Shown piece by piece: positions 1 through 6,833 of a stretch of 19,544 nucleotides of DNA. A program made the translations under genes and the position numbers. Every line of letters starts with the position of its first letter. Position 1 is the stretch's first letter. The notes below the pieces were generated by a model that ran no database searches, was not told where the DNA came from, and worked only from the letters and a program-made list of their open reading frames with translations. The DNA comes from JBBSHS01 sp038232515 (GTDB lineage Bacteria > Actinomycetota > Acidimicrobiia > Acidimicrobiales > JAUJNH01). Location: assembly GCA_038232515.1 (NCBI GenBank), contig JBBSHS010000047.1, positions 1-19,544 on the forward strand, written 5' to 3'.

Positions 1-823
1 ACTCGTCGGCGGTGAGCAGCACGTCGTGCAGGGCCATCCTGAGCAGCCGTGAGAGCGCCGGCAGCGTCGGTCCGGGCACGCGCACGATGCAGGCCCGACT
101 TCCCACCGCCTCTCGGATGGAGCTGACCAGCTCCTCGAATGTGGGGCGCTCGGGACCGACGGCGTCGGTCACGCTGTCATGTCGCTCGGCACCCTTGTCC
201 ACACACAGCCGGGCCAGATCGTCGACGTGGACGGGGCGGACCCGGTAGCTGCCGCTACCCCCGAGTGCGAATACCGGTAGCCGGCGCAGCAGCCAGGCGA
301 TGTTGTTCACCAGCACGCCGTCACCGCCAAAGAGGATGGCCGGTCGGAGAATGGCGTACGGGACCTCGGCCTCAGCCAGCGCACGCTCAACGAGGGCCTT
401 GCCCCGGAAGTAGGCGAAGGGAGAGTCAATGCTCGGGTGCGTGATGCTCACGTGCACGATCCGCTGGACCCCGGCACGCCGAGCGGCCTGGAACAGCGCC
501 CGGGAGTTGGCGACGGCCAGAGGGTGGTCGGTCCGGCCGTGGGAAAACCGCACCCAGTAGGTGTTGTACAACGTGGTGGCGCCCTCGAGGGATTCCACCA
601 GGCCGATGGGATCGTCGAAGTCGAGGGGCCGGACGTCGATGGGCGAGTCCTGGGGCGCTCGTCCGGGGTGCCCGGTGATGGTGCGCACCTGGCGTCCAGA
701 CCCGAGCAGCGTGCGGGCCAGGTACTTTCCTGAATAGCCGAAGGCGCCGGTCACGACGTCGAGGCCCGTATCGCTGTCGGCCGGGTCCTGTGGCTGGCGG
801 CGTTGCCTGGTCGTCGTTCTCAC
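1..823 (-). CDS. NAD(P)-binding extended SDR / NmrA-like epimerase, partial (C-terminus beyond window)
   Basis: The frame is open from a GTG at 823 to the window edge, so the C-terminus is missing. The start has a good ribosome site (GGGAGG about five bases upstream), and its GTGA overlaps the stop of the TetR-like gene, so the two are translationally coupled. The protein begins with an Arg-rich stretch and then a Rossmann nucleotide-binding loop reading VVTGAFGYSGKYLA, a variant of GxxGxxG. Further on are VHVSITHPS, a YFRGKALVE segment (the YxxxK catalytic position is occupied by YFRGK) and ILRPAILFGG, as in extended SDR and NmrA-type epimerase/reductases. The family uses NAD(P)(H) on sugar, quinone or small-molecule substrates, or acts as a redox sensor. 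The substrate here cannot be told. Confidence is high for the fold and low for the reaction. Confidence 0.85.
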   Translation of the reverse strand, partial: MRTTTRQRRQPQDPADSDTGLDVVTGAFGYSGKYLARTLLGSGRQVRTITGHPGRAPQDSPIDVRPLDFDDPIGLVESLEGATTLYNTYWVRFSHGRTDHPLAVANSRALFQAARRAGVQRIVHVSITHPSIDSPFAYFRGKALVERALAEAEVPYAILRPAILFGGDGVLVNNIAWLLRRLPVFALGGSGSYRVRPVHVDDLARLCVDKGAERHDSVTDAVGPERPTFEELVSSIREAVGSRACIVRVPGPTLPALSRLLRMALHDVLLTADE

Positions 824-1323
824 GGTGCCTCCCTGGGCGTCGTTGGCGTGGGCCCCCCGTCCACGCCCGGTGTTCCGACGAGGACGGCGAGCTGCTGGGC
901 GTGGTCGAACAGAGTCAAGGCCGGGGACCGGTCCCCGTCGAGGTGGGTGAGCAGCTCCAGACCGAGGTAGAGGGCGACGATGCCGTGGGCCACATCGCCC
1001 GATGGGACCAGCGATCCAAGGGCCGAGCCGCCCAAGGCTGCGTCGACGGCCCGCTGGGCGAACTGGGCCCACGGTGCGATGGGGGCCGCCACCTCCGGCC
1101 CGAGCCCTGGTGTGCACGACGCACCCGCGATCATCTCGACCAGGACGGTCACGTAGCCGGCGTCGAGGTCCTGACCGAAGATGGCGGCGGCCATTTCGAC
1201 CAGCTCCGCCGGCGATCTGGCGTGCTCGAGGGCTGCGCTGTAGTGCTCGAGGCGGGATGCGCTGACGGCGTCGAGCGCCGCCAACAGAAGGCTGACGACA
1301 GATCCAAAGTGGTAGAAGGGCAC
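820..1323 (-). CDS. TetR-family C-terminal ligand domain protein lacking the HTH
   Basis: The 167-residue frame starts at a GTG (1323) after a purine-rich GAAAAGAAAA. It opens with VPFYHFGS followed by LLLAALDAV, which is the last part of a TetR helix-turn-helix (the usual xYHHFGSKxxLL) running into helix 4. The rest (DLDAGYVTVLVEMIAGA, then VAHGIVALYLGLELLTHLDGD) is a typical actinobacterial TetR C-terminal ligand/dimer domain. The preceding 40 or so residues that form the HTH are absent: the upstream DNA is the end of the DUF457 gene, whose stop lies only 38 bases away. The upstream extension of this frame is a shadow of that gene. The stop overlaps the SDR start (GTGA). The protein is either a decayed regulator or a domain that no longer binds DNA. 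The exact start is uncertain. Confidence 0.6.
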   Translation of the reverse strand: MPFYHFGSVVSLLLAALDAVSASRLEHYSAALEHARSPAELVEMAAAIFGQDLDAGYVTVLVEMIAGASCTPGLGPEVAAPIAPWAQFAQRAVDAALGGSALGSLVPSGDVAHGIVALYLGLELLTHLDGDRSPALTLFDHAQQLAVLVGTPGVDGGPTPTTPREAP

Positions 1324-1361
1324 TTTTCTTTTCGGCGCCGGCAACCCGGGCGCAGAACGGG

Positions 1362-1847
1362 CTAACCGATGAGCGACCGGTCGAGCCGCCCGGTGCGCAC
1401 GAACGCCGACCGGCGGACCGGGTCGCCCAGGCGGACTCGCCGCCACGCCCACACGAGAGCGACGGCGCCGGCCAGCTCCATGGCCAGAGTCAGCCCCCAG
1501 GGCCGCTGGAGGCTGGGCAGACGGGCGCGTAGAGGACCGCCCGCCAGCGGCCACCACAGCGTGCGCGTGTCGGCCCACATCCCGTCGAGCACCAGATGCA
1601 GGAACGTCCCGATGGGCACGGCCAGGAGCCGGCGGCGCAGGCCCCGATGGCCGCGGGTGCCCAGCATGACGACGCCCAGCAGGGCGGCCGAGAAGACGAG
1701 GGTGTGCAGCACCCTCGCCCCCCCGAACCAGACGTCCACGGCATCAGGCAGCAGCGCCCCCGTCATCACCAGGCGGTAGTCGATGGCGCCGTCACGGAAG
1801 ACCGCCACTACGATCACGAACGAAAGTCCGGCGAACCAGAGCACCAC
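1362..1847 (-). CDS. DUF457/YdjM-type membrane-bound metal-dependent hydrolase
   Basis: This 161-residue, multi-helix membrane protein starts at a GTG. Its motifs match the LexA-regulated YdjM/DUF457 family: an early Asp (LLPDAVD), a VLHTLVFSA segment and FLHLVLDGMW, which place His and Asp residues in membrane-proximal positions thought to bind metal. A TLWWPLAG motif follows, then a last hydrophobic helix and a basic tail. The family is described as membrane-bound metal-dependent hydrolases, but the substrate is unknown. The gene lies eight bases downstream of the zinc-ribbon gene, so it is probably part of the same minus-strand transcript. A second GTG lies directly after the first, so the start could shift by one codon. 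Confidence 0.75.
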   Translation of the reverse strand: MVLWFAGLSFVIVVAVFRDGAIDYRLVMTGALLPDAVDVWFGGARVLHTLVFSAALLGVVMLGTRGHRGLRRRLLAVPIGTFLHLVLDGMWADTRTLWWPLAGGPLRARLPSLQRPWGLTLAMELAGAVALVWAWRRVRLGDPVRRSAFVRTGRLDRSLIG

Positions 1848-1855
1848 GGGTCATC

Positions 1856-2575
1856 TCACCGGACGAGGATGCGCCCGCACTGCTCGCACATGAGGACGGC
1901 GTCGGGCGGGGCGTGGCGGGCGGCGTCGGCTTCGACGGCGGGCAGGGTGAGGTGGCACCCACTGCACTGGTTGCCCACCAGACGGGCGGCCCCCACACCG
2001 CCCAACCGGGCCCGCAGGCGCTCGTACTCGCCCAGCAGCGGGGCCGTCAACCCGACCACAGCTGTGGCCCGGGCCGCCTCCTCGTCCGCCAGCCGGGCCC
2101 TGACCGCTGCCTCCTGCGCGACCAGCTCCTCCTGCCGCTCGATGATGAGGTGGTCGAGGCGGTCCAGCTCGGCGTCCAGAGCGGCGACCTCGGAGTCGAG
2201 TGGTTCCCGCTCCCCCATCGCCTCCAGCACGCCGTCCTCCAGATTGGAGCCGCGGTTGCGCAGGTGCTCGACCTCCTCGGCCATCTTCTGCAGGTCGCGC
2301 GGCGCCGCCACCGCACCTGAGGTCATGCGGCGGTCCACGTCCCGGGCCCGGCCCTCGGTGGCGTCCAGCTCCTGCTCGAGCCGGGCCTGGCGGCCAGCCA
2401 CGACGTCACGGTCGGCCACCACCTGTGAACGGCGCTGACTGGCGGCGGCCCGGGCCCGGGCGGCCTCGTCGAGGGCCACGCTCTCGGGCAGATGGCCCAA
2501 CCGGTGGCGCAACTGGTCGGCCGTGGTGTCATGGGCCTGGATGACCAGCAGCTGTTCCTGCTCGGGCGTGGCCAT
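1856..2575 (-). CDS. CT398-like coiled-coil protein with C4 zinc ribbon (DUF164 family)
   Basis: The ATG at 2575 gives 239 residues and follows the PBP stop after one base (TGA-C-ATG), so translation is probably coupled. About 180 residues of charged, Leu/Ala/Glu-rich coiled coil are followed by a C4 zinc ribbon: CSGC near residue 196 and CEQC near the end. This is the arrangement of the CT398/DUF164 family, whose coiled-coil hairpin and zinc ribbon are proposed to bind nucleic acid or protein partners; in Chlamydia and Helicobacter relatives, links to flagellar or secretion components have been reported. Here the neighbours are wall synthesis and membrane genes. The frame stays open far upstream, but that part is the antisense shadow of the PBP. 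Confidence 0.85.
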   Translation of the reverse strand: MATPEQEQLLVIQAHDTTADQLRHRLGHLPESVALDEAARARAAASQRRSQVVADRDVVAGRQARLEQELDATEGRARDVDRRMTSGAVAAPRDLQKMAEEVEHLRNRGSNLEDGVLEAMGEREPLDSEVAALDAELDRLDHLIIERQEELVAQEAAVRARLADEEAARATAVVGLTAPLLGEYERLRARLGGVGAARLVGNQCSGCHLTLPAVEADAARHAPPDAVLMCEQCGRILVR

Positions 2576-2576
2576 G

Positions 2577-4721
2577 TCAGGTGGTGGGCGGCCCGCCGCC
2601 ACCGGGCTTGACCGTGGTGGGGATGGGTGCCGGGCCGGTGGTGGGCGGGCCGGGAGGGACGCCGTGCCCGGTCGTAGTCGGCGGGCCACCGGCGGTCCCG
2701 ACTGTGGCCCTGGCGCCGGCCGACCTGCTCGGCGCCCGGCTGGTGTTGAACCCGGACGACGACCCTCCCCCCGAGCCGCCGGCGATGAAGGAGTTCCTGG
2801 GCAGGATGAACGGTCGGGACCCGGTGGGCTGATTCGAGTCGACGTTGGGGAAGGCGACGATCGGCTGGTCGGCCAGCGCCGCATCCATGAACTGCTTCCA
2901 CAGCGGGGCGGAATAGGTGGCGCCGAACACCCGGCGTCCGCCCACACTGGTCATGGGTACGTTGGCGCTGGGCACGCCCATCCATACCGCCGTCGACAGC
3001 TGGGGCGTGAACCCGACGAACCATGCGTTGGTGTAGGTGTTGGTCGTACCCGTCTTGCCGGCCGACTCGCGACCCCGCAGGCCGTCACCGGCCGCCGTCC
3101 CGCTGGTCAGCACCGTCTGCAGGATCGAAACCGCCGTGCGGGAAACGGCCGGTGCCAGCACACGCTCACCGGCGTCCGCCCCCTTGAACAGGATGTTCCC
3201 GTGGTTGTCCAGCACCTTTACGACGTAGGTGGGGGTGTGGCGCACGCCGTCGTCGGCCAGGGTCGAATAGGCGCTGGCCATCTCCAGGGGTGTGGCCTCC
3301 TCGGCGCCGATGACCACCGACGGGAAGGCGTCGTACCTCTTCTTCAGGCCCAGGCGCCTGGCCATCTCCACCACCTTGTCGAGCCCCACCGTGGCCGCCA
3401 TGCGCTCGAAGGCGCAGTTGACCGAGTCGGCCGTGGCCGTCTCCATGGTCATGTCCCCGCCACCGGGCTCGGCGTTCTGGATGGCCTTGGGACTGCTCCG
3501 GGTGGAGCCGTAGCCGACCAGCTGGCACGGGCCGGAGCCGTCGACCGCCGACTGCGGGCCGTACCCCGCTTCGAGGGCAGCCAGGAGGGTGAACAGCTTG
3601 AAGGATGACCCCGGTTGGCGGCCGGGGGCGTGAGTGGCGATGTCGTACTTGAACTGGTCGAAGCCCGGGCCGCCCACCACCGCCCGCACGTAGCCGGTGG
3701 AAGGCTCGACGGCCGCCAGCGCGGCGATGGCCCCGATCTTGTTCTGGGGGATGACGTTGCCGACGGCGGCGTCCCGGTCGGCCTCGGCCTGCATGGCCGG
3801 GTCGAAGGTCGAGAAGATCTGAAGGCCTCCCCGGAACACGGCGTTGTACCTCTCCGCAGGCGTGGAGCCGACCCGGGGGTCGTCCAGCAGCGACTGCTGG
3901 AGGTCCTCGATGAAGTAGCTCTGGTGCACGGGGTCGTTCAGGCTCAGGTGGGCCGGCACCGGCTTCAGGGCGAGCTGCGTGGCCTCGTCGGTCGACAGAT
4001 GACCGGCGTCGACCATGCGCTGGAGGGCCACGGTGCGACGGTCGGTGGCCGCCTGGGGGTTCTTCAACGGGTCATAGCCGAGCGGGTTGCGGATGATCCC
4101 GGCCAGCAGGGCTGCCTCCTCGGGTTGCAGCCGGTCGACCGACTTGTCGAAGTACGCCTCCGCCGCCGCCTCCACGCCGTAGGCGCCGTTGCCGAAGTAG
4201 ACGAGGTTCAGATAGCGCTCGAAGATCTGGTCCTTGGTCATCTTCTGCTCGAGGCGGGAGGCGAGGACCGCTTCTTTGATCTTGCGGTCGATGGTCCGTT
4301 CCGGGCCCAGAAGCGAGTTCTTGACGACCTGCTGGGTGATGGTCGAACCACCCTGGCGCACCGCTCCGGCGGTGGAGTTCGTGAAGAAGGCCCGGGCCAC
4401 CGACCTCAGGTCCACCGCCCCGTGGGTGTAGAAGCTGTCGTCCTCGACGTCGAGGATGGCGTTGCGGACCAACGGCGGCACCTGGTCCAAGGTGACCGGC
4501 TTGCGGTTGACCTCCGCCTTGAAGGTGGTGAGCACCCCGCCGTTGGTGTCATAGACGATCGACGGCTGGTCGAGCTCCTCCAGGTCGCCGACGGGCTGGG
4601 CCCTGCCCGACAGCGTCTTGGTCGCCACCTGGTGGAGGGGCAGGGCCATGACCCGGACCATCTCACCGACCAGGACACCCGTCAGCACGATGACGACCAC
4701 GAGCTTCAGGAGTCGCCGCAC
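2577..4721 (-). CDS. Class A penicillin-binding protein (glycosyltransferase GT51 plus transpeptidase)
   Basis: This 714-residue bifunctional peptidoglycan synthase polymerises lipid II and cross-links stem peptides outside the membrane. A short basic N-terminus precedes one membrane helix (about residues 6-25). The GT51 motifs are all present: EDDSFYTHGAVD with Glu93, GGSTITQQ at 124, RKIKE, and KDQIFERYLN. The transpeptidase has SSFK with nucleophile Ser372, SVN at 433-435 and KTGTTN at Lys556. The last 70 or so residues are a Gly/Pro/Thr-rich tail of the kind common in actinobacterial PonA proteins. I chose the GTG at 4721 because it starts directly before the membrane helix; no clear Shine-Dalgarno is visible, and the longer frame is antisense to the divergent flippase-like gene. 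It heads the minus-strand group ending at 1. Confidence 0.95.
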   Translation of the reverse strand: MRRLLKLVVVIVLTGVLVGEMVRVMALPLHQVATKTLSGRAQPVGDLEELDQPSIVYDTNGGVLTTFKAEVNRKPVTLDQVPPLVRNAILDVEDDSFYTHGAVDLRSVARAFFTNSTAGAVRQGGSTITQQVVKNSLLGPERTIDRKIKEAVLASRLEQKMTKDQIFERYLNLVYFGNGAYGVEAAAEAYFDKSVDRLQPEEAALLAGIIRNPLGYDPLKNPQAATDRRTVALQRMVDAGHLSTDEATQLALKPVPAHLSLNDPVHQSYFIEDLQQSLLDDPRVGSTPAERYNAVFRGGLQIFSTFDPAMQAEADRDAAVGNVIPQNKIGAIAALAAVEPSTGYVRAVVGGPGFDQFKYDIATHAPGRQPGSSFKLFTLLAALEAGYGPQSAVDGSGPCQLVGYGSTRSSPKAIQNAEPGGGDMTMETATADSVNCAFERMAATVGLDKVVEMARRLGLKKRYDAFPSVVIGAEEATPLEMASAYSTLADDGVRHTPTYVVKVLDNHGNILFKGADAGERVLAPAVSRTAVSILQTVLTSGTAAGDGLRGRESAGKTGTTNTYTNAWFVGFTPQLSTAVWMGVPSANVPMTSVGGRRVFGATYSAPLWKQFMDAALADQPIVAFPNVDSNQPTGSRPFILPRNSFIAGGSGGGSSSGFNTSRAPSRSAGARATVGTAGGPPTTTGHGVPPGPPTTGPAPIPTTVKPGGGGPPTT

Positions 4722-4824
4722 CGGCCGGCAGGCTAGTGCCGATGGTCCCGAAGTCGGCGATGAGGTCGCCGTCGGCCGGGCGGTTCCGCGTCCGGCCGGC
4801 CGGCCCGTCGGGCAGGATGAGGGT
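4722..4824. promoter_or_regulatory. Divergent intergenic region between PBP and flippase-like gene
   Basis: This 103-base gap must hold promoters for both directions if the chosen starts are right. It is very GC-rich and I see no convincing -35/-10 pair on either strand. The only clear element is the plus-strand ribosome site AGGATGAGGG just before the GTG at 4825. That the region is regulatory is inferred from gene orientation only. Confidence 0.4.
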
Positions 4825-5931
4825 GTGGACGACCACGGCCCGTCAGGCGGCCCCGACCCACCGGGACGGGGACGGTCGGTCGCTTGGCGCTGGGCCCGCG
4901 TCGCCGTCGCCCTGGCCGGGATCGGGCTGGCCGCATGGGTCATCGTCGGCAAGCGCGACGAGCTGATCGGGGCGGCTGCCGCCCTCGAGGACCTGAACGT
5001 CGCCTGGCTGGGCGTCGCCCTCGGACTGGAGGCCTTGGCCATCGTGGCCTACGCGCTCATGGAGCGACGCCTACTCCGGGCCGGTGGCGCCCGCGTGGGC
5101 ACGGCCGCCCTCACTGCGGTGACCTTCGCCGGCAACTCCCTGCAGCTGTCCATGCCGGGCGGAGCGGCGTGGGCCTACGTCTACGCCTTCCGGCAGTTCC
5201 GCCGGCTGGGTGCGGACGAGACGCTGTCGACGTGGGCCCTGATCTTCGCCACCGTCCTGTCCAACGCCGCCATCGCCCTGGTGGCGGCGGTGGGCCTGGT
5301 CATCGCCCAGCCCGGCCAGGGACCGGCCGACCTCGGCCTCCTCCTCGCCGGCGTGGCCGTCGTGGCCGCCGCCATCTTCTGGCTCAGCCGCAACCACGGC
5401 GTCGTGACGGGGGCCATGGTCCTGTCCGTGCGGGCCGGCCAGGCGGTCATCCACAAGCCGACCGGCGACGCCCACGCCATCGTTGAGGAGGTGTGGTCGC
5501 GGCTGGTCGCCGTCCGGCCGGGGTGGCGGGACGTCCTGTGGGCGGCATGGTGGGCGTTGTGGAACTGGCTGTTCGACGCCGCCTGTCTGGCCGTGGCCTT
5601 CCTGGCCGTCGGTGCCGGCGTGCCTTGGCGAGGCATGCTGCTGGCCTACGGTGCCGCCCAGCTCGCCGCTCTGCTGCCCGTGACACCGGGCGGGCTGGGC
5701 GTGGTCGAGGGCAGCCTCACCATCGCCCTCGTGGCCTACGGCGGTTCCACCGAGACCACCGTGAGTGCCGTCCTGCTGTACCGCCTGCTCTCCTTCTGGG
5801 GCATGCTGCCCGTCGGCTGGGCCTGTCTCGGGGCCCTGGCCCTGCGTCAGCGACGGGCCAGAGAGGCGACGGCGACACAAGAGACGGACGACGGGGTGGT
5901 GGAGGTGGCGTTGACAAGGGGTGGCCCGTGA
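4825..5931 (+). CDS. Flippase-like / LPG-synthase transmembrane-domain protein (YbhN/UPF0104 family)
   Basis: The GTG at 4825 follows AGGATGAGGG and gives 368 residues; the open frame upstream is antisense to the PBP gene. The protein has a polar N-terminus of about 25 residues and then many hydrophobic helices. Family signatures include LSMPGGAAWAYVYAFRQ near the third helix, LLPVTPGGLGVVEGS in the second half and LLYRLLSFWGMLPVGW near the end. These match the lysylphosphatidylglycerol synthetase TM region (PF03706/TIGR00374). The soluble aminoacyl-transfer domain of MprF is missing, so on its own it is more likely a lipid or polyprenyl-glycolipid translocase or accessory protein than an LPG synthase. 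The stop overlaps the next start (GTGA). Confidence 0.85.
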   Translation: MDDHGPSGGPDPPGRGRSVAWRWARVAVALAGIGLAAWVIVGKRDELIGAAAALEDLNVAWLGVALGLEALAIVAYALMERRLLRAGGARVGTAALTAVTFAGNSLQLSMPGGAAWAYVYAFRQFRRLGADETLSTWALIFATVLSNAAIALVAAVGLVIAQPGQGPADLGLLLAGVAVVAAAIFWLSRNHGVVTGAMVLSVRAGQAVIHKPTGDAHAIVEEVWSRLVAVRPGWRDVLWAAWWALWNWLFDAACLAVAFLAVGAGVPWRGMLLAYGAAQLAALLPVTPGGLGVVEGSLTIALVAYGGSTETTVSAVLLYRLLSFWGMLPVGWACLGALALRQRRAREATATQETDDGVVEVALTRGGP

Positions 5932-6356
5932 GGCGGTCGGGAGTGGGCAACTTCGCCGGCGTGGTGGCCGCCGCCGCGCTGGTCTTGACCGGCTGCGATC
6001 TCGGCACCTCCAAGCCGAGCTCCACCATCAGCCCCTGCTTCCGGGCCCTGCCCCAGGCCAGCCGGGCGGCCGCACCGCACGGACGCCTCGTCAGCGTCCA
6101 CCGCACCACCGGCTCCCGCGTCGGTGAGGCATTGGCCGACGTAGCCCCGGGCCAACCCGCCATCAAGGTTGACGGGTCGGTATGCGTGGTCGCCTACAAG
6201 TCGGCCGGCACCGCCGGCCCGACCGTGGCCACGGTCACCCCCCCCACAACCGCGCCCGGCCAGCCGTACATCGTCGTGGTGATCGACGAGCAGAAGCTGA
6301 CCGTGGTCGGACTCGTCCACGTCGACCGTCTCCCCCGCCCCATGCACCACCGTTGA
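5928..6356 (+). CDS. Small predicted lipoprotein
   Basis: This 142-residue protein starts at a GTG that overlaps the flippase-like stop (GTGA), with AAGGGG about seven bases upstream. The N-terminus is MRRSG, a hydrophobic Ala/Val stretch and then LTGC, a good lipobox with the modified Cys near residue 24, so it is probably an outer-face membrane-anchored lipoprotein. The mature part has three more Cys and short beta-type strands (VCVVAYKS and YIVVVIDEQKLTVVGLVHV). It ends in a His/Pro tail. I do not recognise a domain. Co-translation suggests it serves the upstream membrane protein or the envelope. Confidence 0.75.
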   Translation: MRRSGVGNFAGVVAAAALVLTGCDLGTSKPSSTISPCFRALPQASRAAAPHGRLVSVHRTTGSRVGEALADVAPGQPAIKVDGSVCVVAYKSAGTAGPTVATVTPPTTAPGQPYIVVVIDEQKLTVVGLVHVDRLPRPMHHR

Positions 6357-6394
6357 GCCGCCTCGGGCCCGACCTTGGTGGCGGGACCCAGCGT

Positions 6395-6416
6395 GGGGGG
6401 GGCGGGCCCCCCTCCC
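6395..6416 (+). terminator. GC hairpin, possible terminator after the lipoprotein gene
   Basis: A run of eight G, then CGGG, is followed by six C, a T and three C, which can fold into a short all-GC hairpin about 40 bases after the lipoprotein stop. There is no T tract, so this is a weak prediction. The G runs could instead form a quadruplex. Confidence 0.3.
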
Positions 6417-6494
6417 GGCCTCTCCCCGCCGCGACCGCGTAATGAGTGAGGTGGTCGGGCCGGCAGAGCCGACCCGGGCGTGCATGCTGGAGTG

Positions 6495-6626
6495 GTGACG
6501 ACCACGGTGAGGATCAACGACGTCCTCGACGGTCATGTCACTGACCTTGTCGGCGCGGCGCGGAACCTGACTCAATCGTGTCGGCTCCTAGGCGTCAAGG
6601 GCCTAGGCGCCAAGGGCCTAGAATGA
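6495..6626 (+). pseudogene. Short ORF, possible 5' remnant of a transposon-associated type protein
   Basis: GTG at 6495 opens 43 codons beginning VTTTVRINDVLDGHVT. From memory this start resembles an N-terminus common in a family of repeated, mobile-element-associated actinobacterial proteins (INDVLDGHVTLDxECLDR-type). After about 16 residues the likeness ends, and the remainder (ending GVKGLGAKGLE) is coded by the 15-base tandem repeat. It may be the broken start of a lost gene. No ribosome site is obvious. Low confidence. Confidence 0.25.
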
Positions 6627-6629
6627 CGG
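6587..6629. repeat. 15-base tandem repeat, about 2.8 copies
   Basis: CCTAGGCGTCAAGGG (6587-6601) is followed by CCTAGGCGCCAAGGG (6602-6616) and a degenerate third copy starting CCTAGAATGACGG. Each full unit contains a CCTAGG palindrome. It lies at the end of the possible gene remnant. Confidence 0.8.
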
Positions 6630-6690
6630 CCACACGGACCACCACCAGGCGGATCACCACCCGGGCGATCACAAGGCCGACGTACCAACG

Positions 6691-6716
6691 GGTCAGGACC
6701 ACCGGTCAGGACCACG
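6691..6716. repeat. 13-base tandem direct repeat
   Basis: GGTCAGGACCACC is followed directly by GGTCAGGACCACG. Function unknown; it is upstream of the Pro-rich repeat gene. Confidence 0.75.
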
Positions 6717-6803
6717 GCCATCCGGCCCGGTTCCTGGCCTGCCGGCCCACATGGGCTACCGCAACCATCTGACAACCTCTCCATCGGGAGCAGAAGGGAC
6801 AAC

Positions 6804-6833
6804 ATGCCGGGCATGTCGGGTCGGAGTGGTTGA
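6804..6833 (+). promoter_or_regulatory. Nine-codon leader-like ORF overlapping the next start
   Basis: An ATG at 6804 has the best ribosome site of the region (AGAAGGGA, four bases before it) but encodes only MPGMSGRSG before a TGA at 6831-6833. The in-frame GTG of the long Pro-rich gene (6826) lies inside it. This could be a leader peptide feeding translation into the gene, or a sign of a one- or two-base frameshift near the true start. Confidence 0.35.

Larger units (their letters stand above)
6357..6825 (+). other. Gene-poor, repeat-bearing spacer
   Basis: About 470 bases lie between the lipoprotein gene and the Pro-rich protein without a confident gene. The stretch holds the all-G/C hairpin at 6395, a possible 43-residue gene remnant (6495-6626), two short tandem repeats (6587-6629 and 6691-6716), and a nine-codon leader-like ORF that overlaps the next start. 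Codon periodicity looks poor on both strands outside these items. Confidence 0.5.

Noticed and set aside
820..1578. Full 252-codon version of the TetR-like frame
   Set aside because: The first 85 codons are the shadow of the DUF457 gene and contain no helix-turn-helix.
4722..5042. N-terminal extension of the PBP frame up to 5042
   Set aside because: It is antisense to the flippase-like gene, is low-complexity Pro/Arg/Ser and would place an odd segment before the membrane anchor.
6595..6702. A 35-codon hydrophobic minus-strand ORF (contains WYVGLVIARVVIRLVVV)
   Set aside because: It could be a small membrane peptide, but it has no ribosome site and ends in the tandem repeat; the pattern is explained by GTG/GTC-rich DNA.
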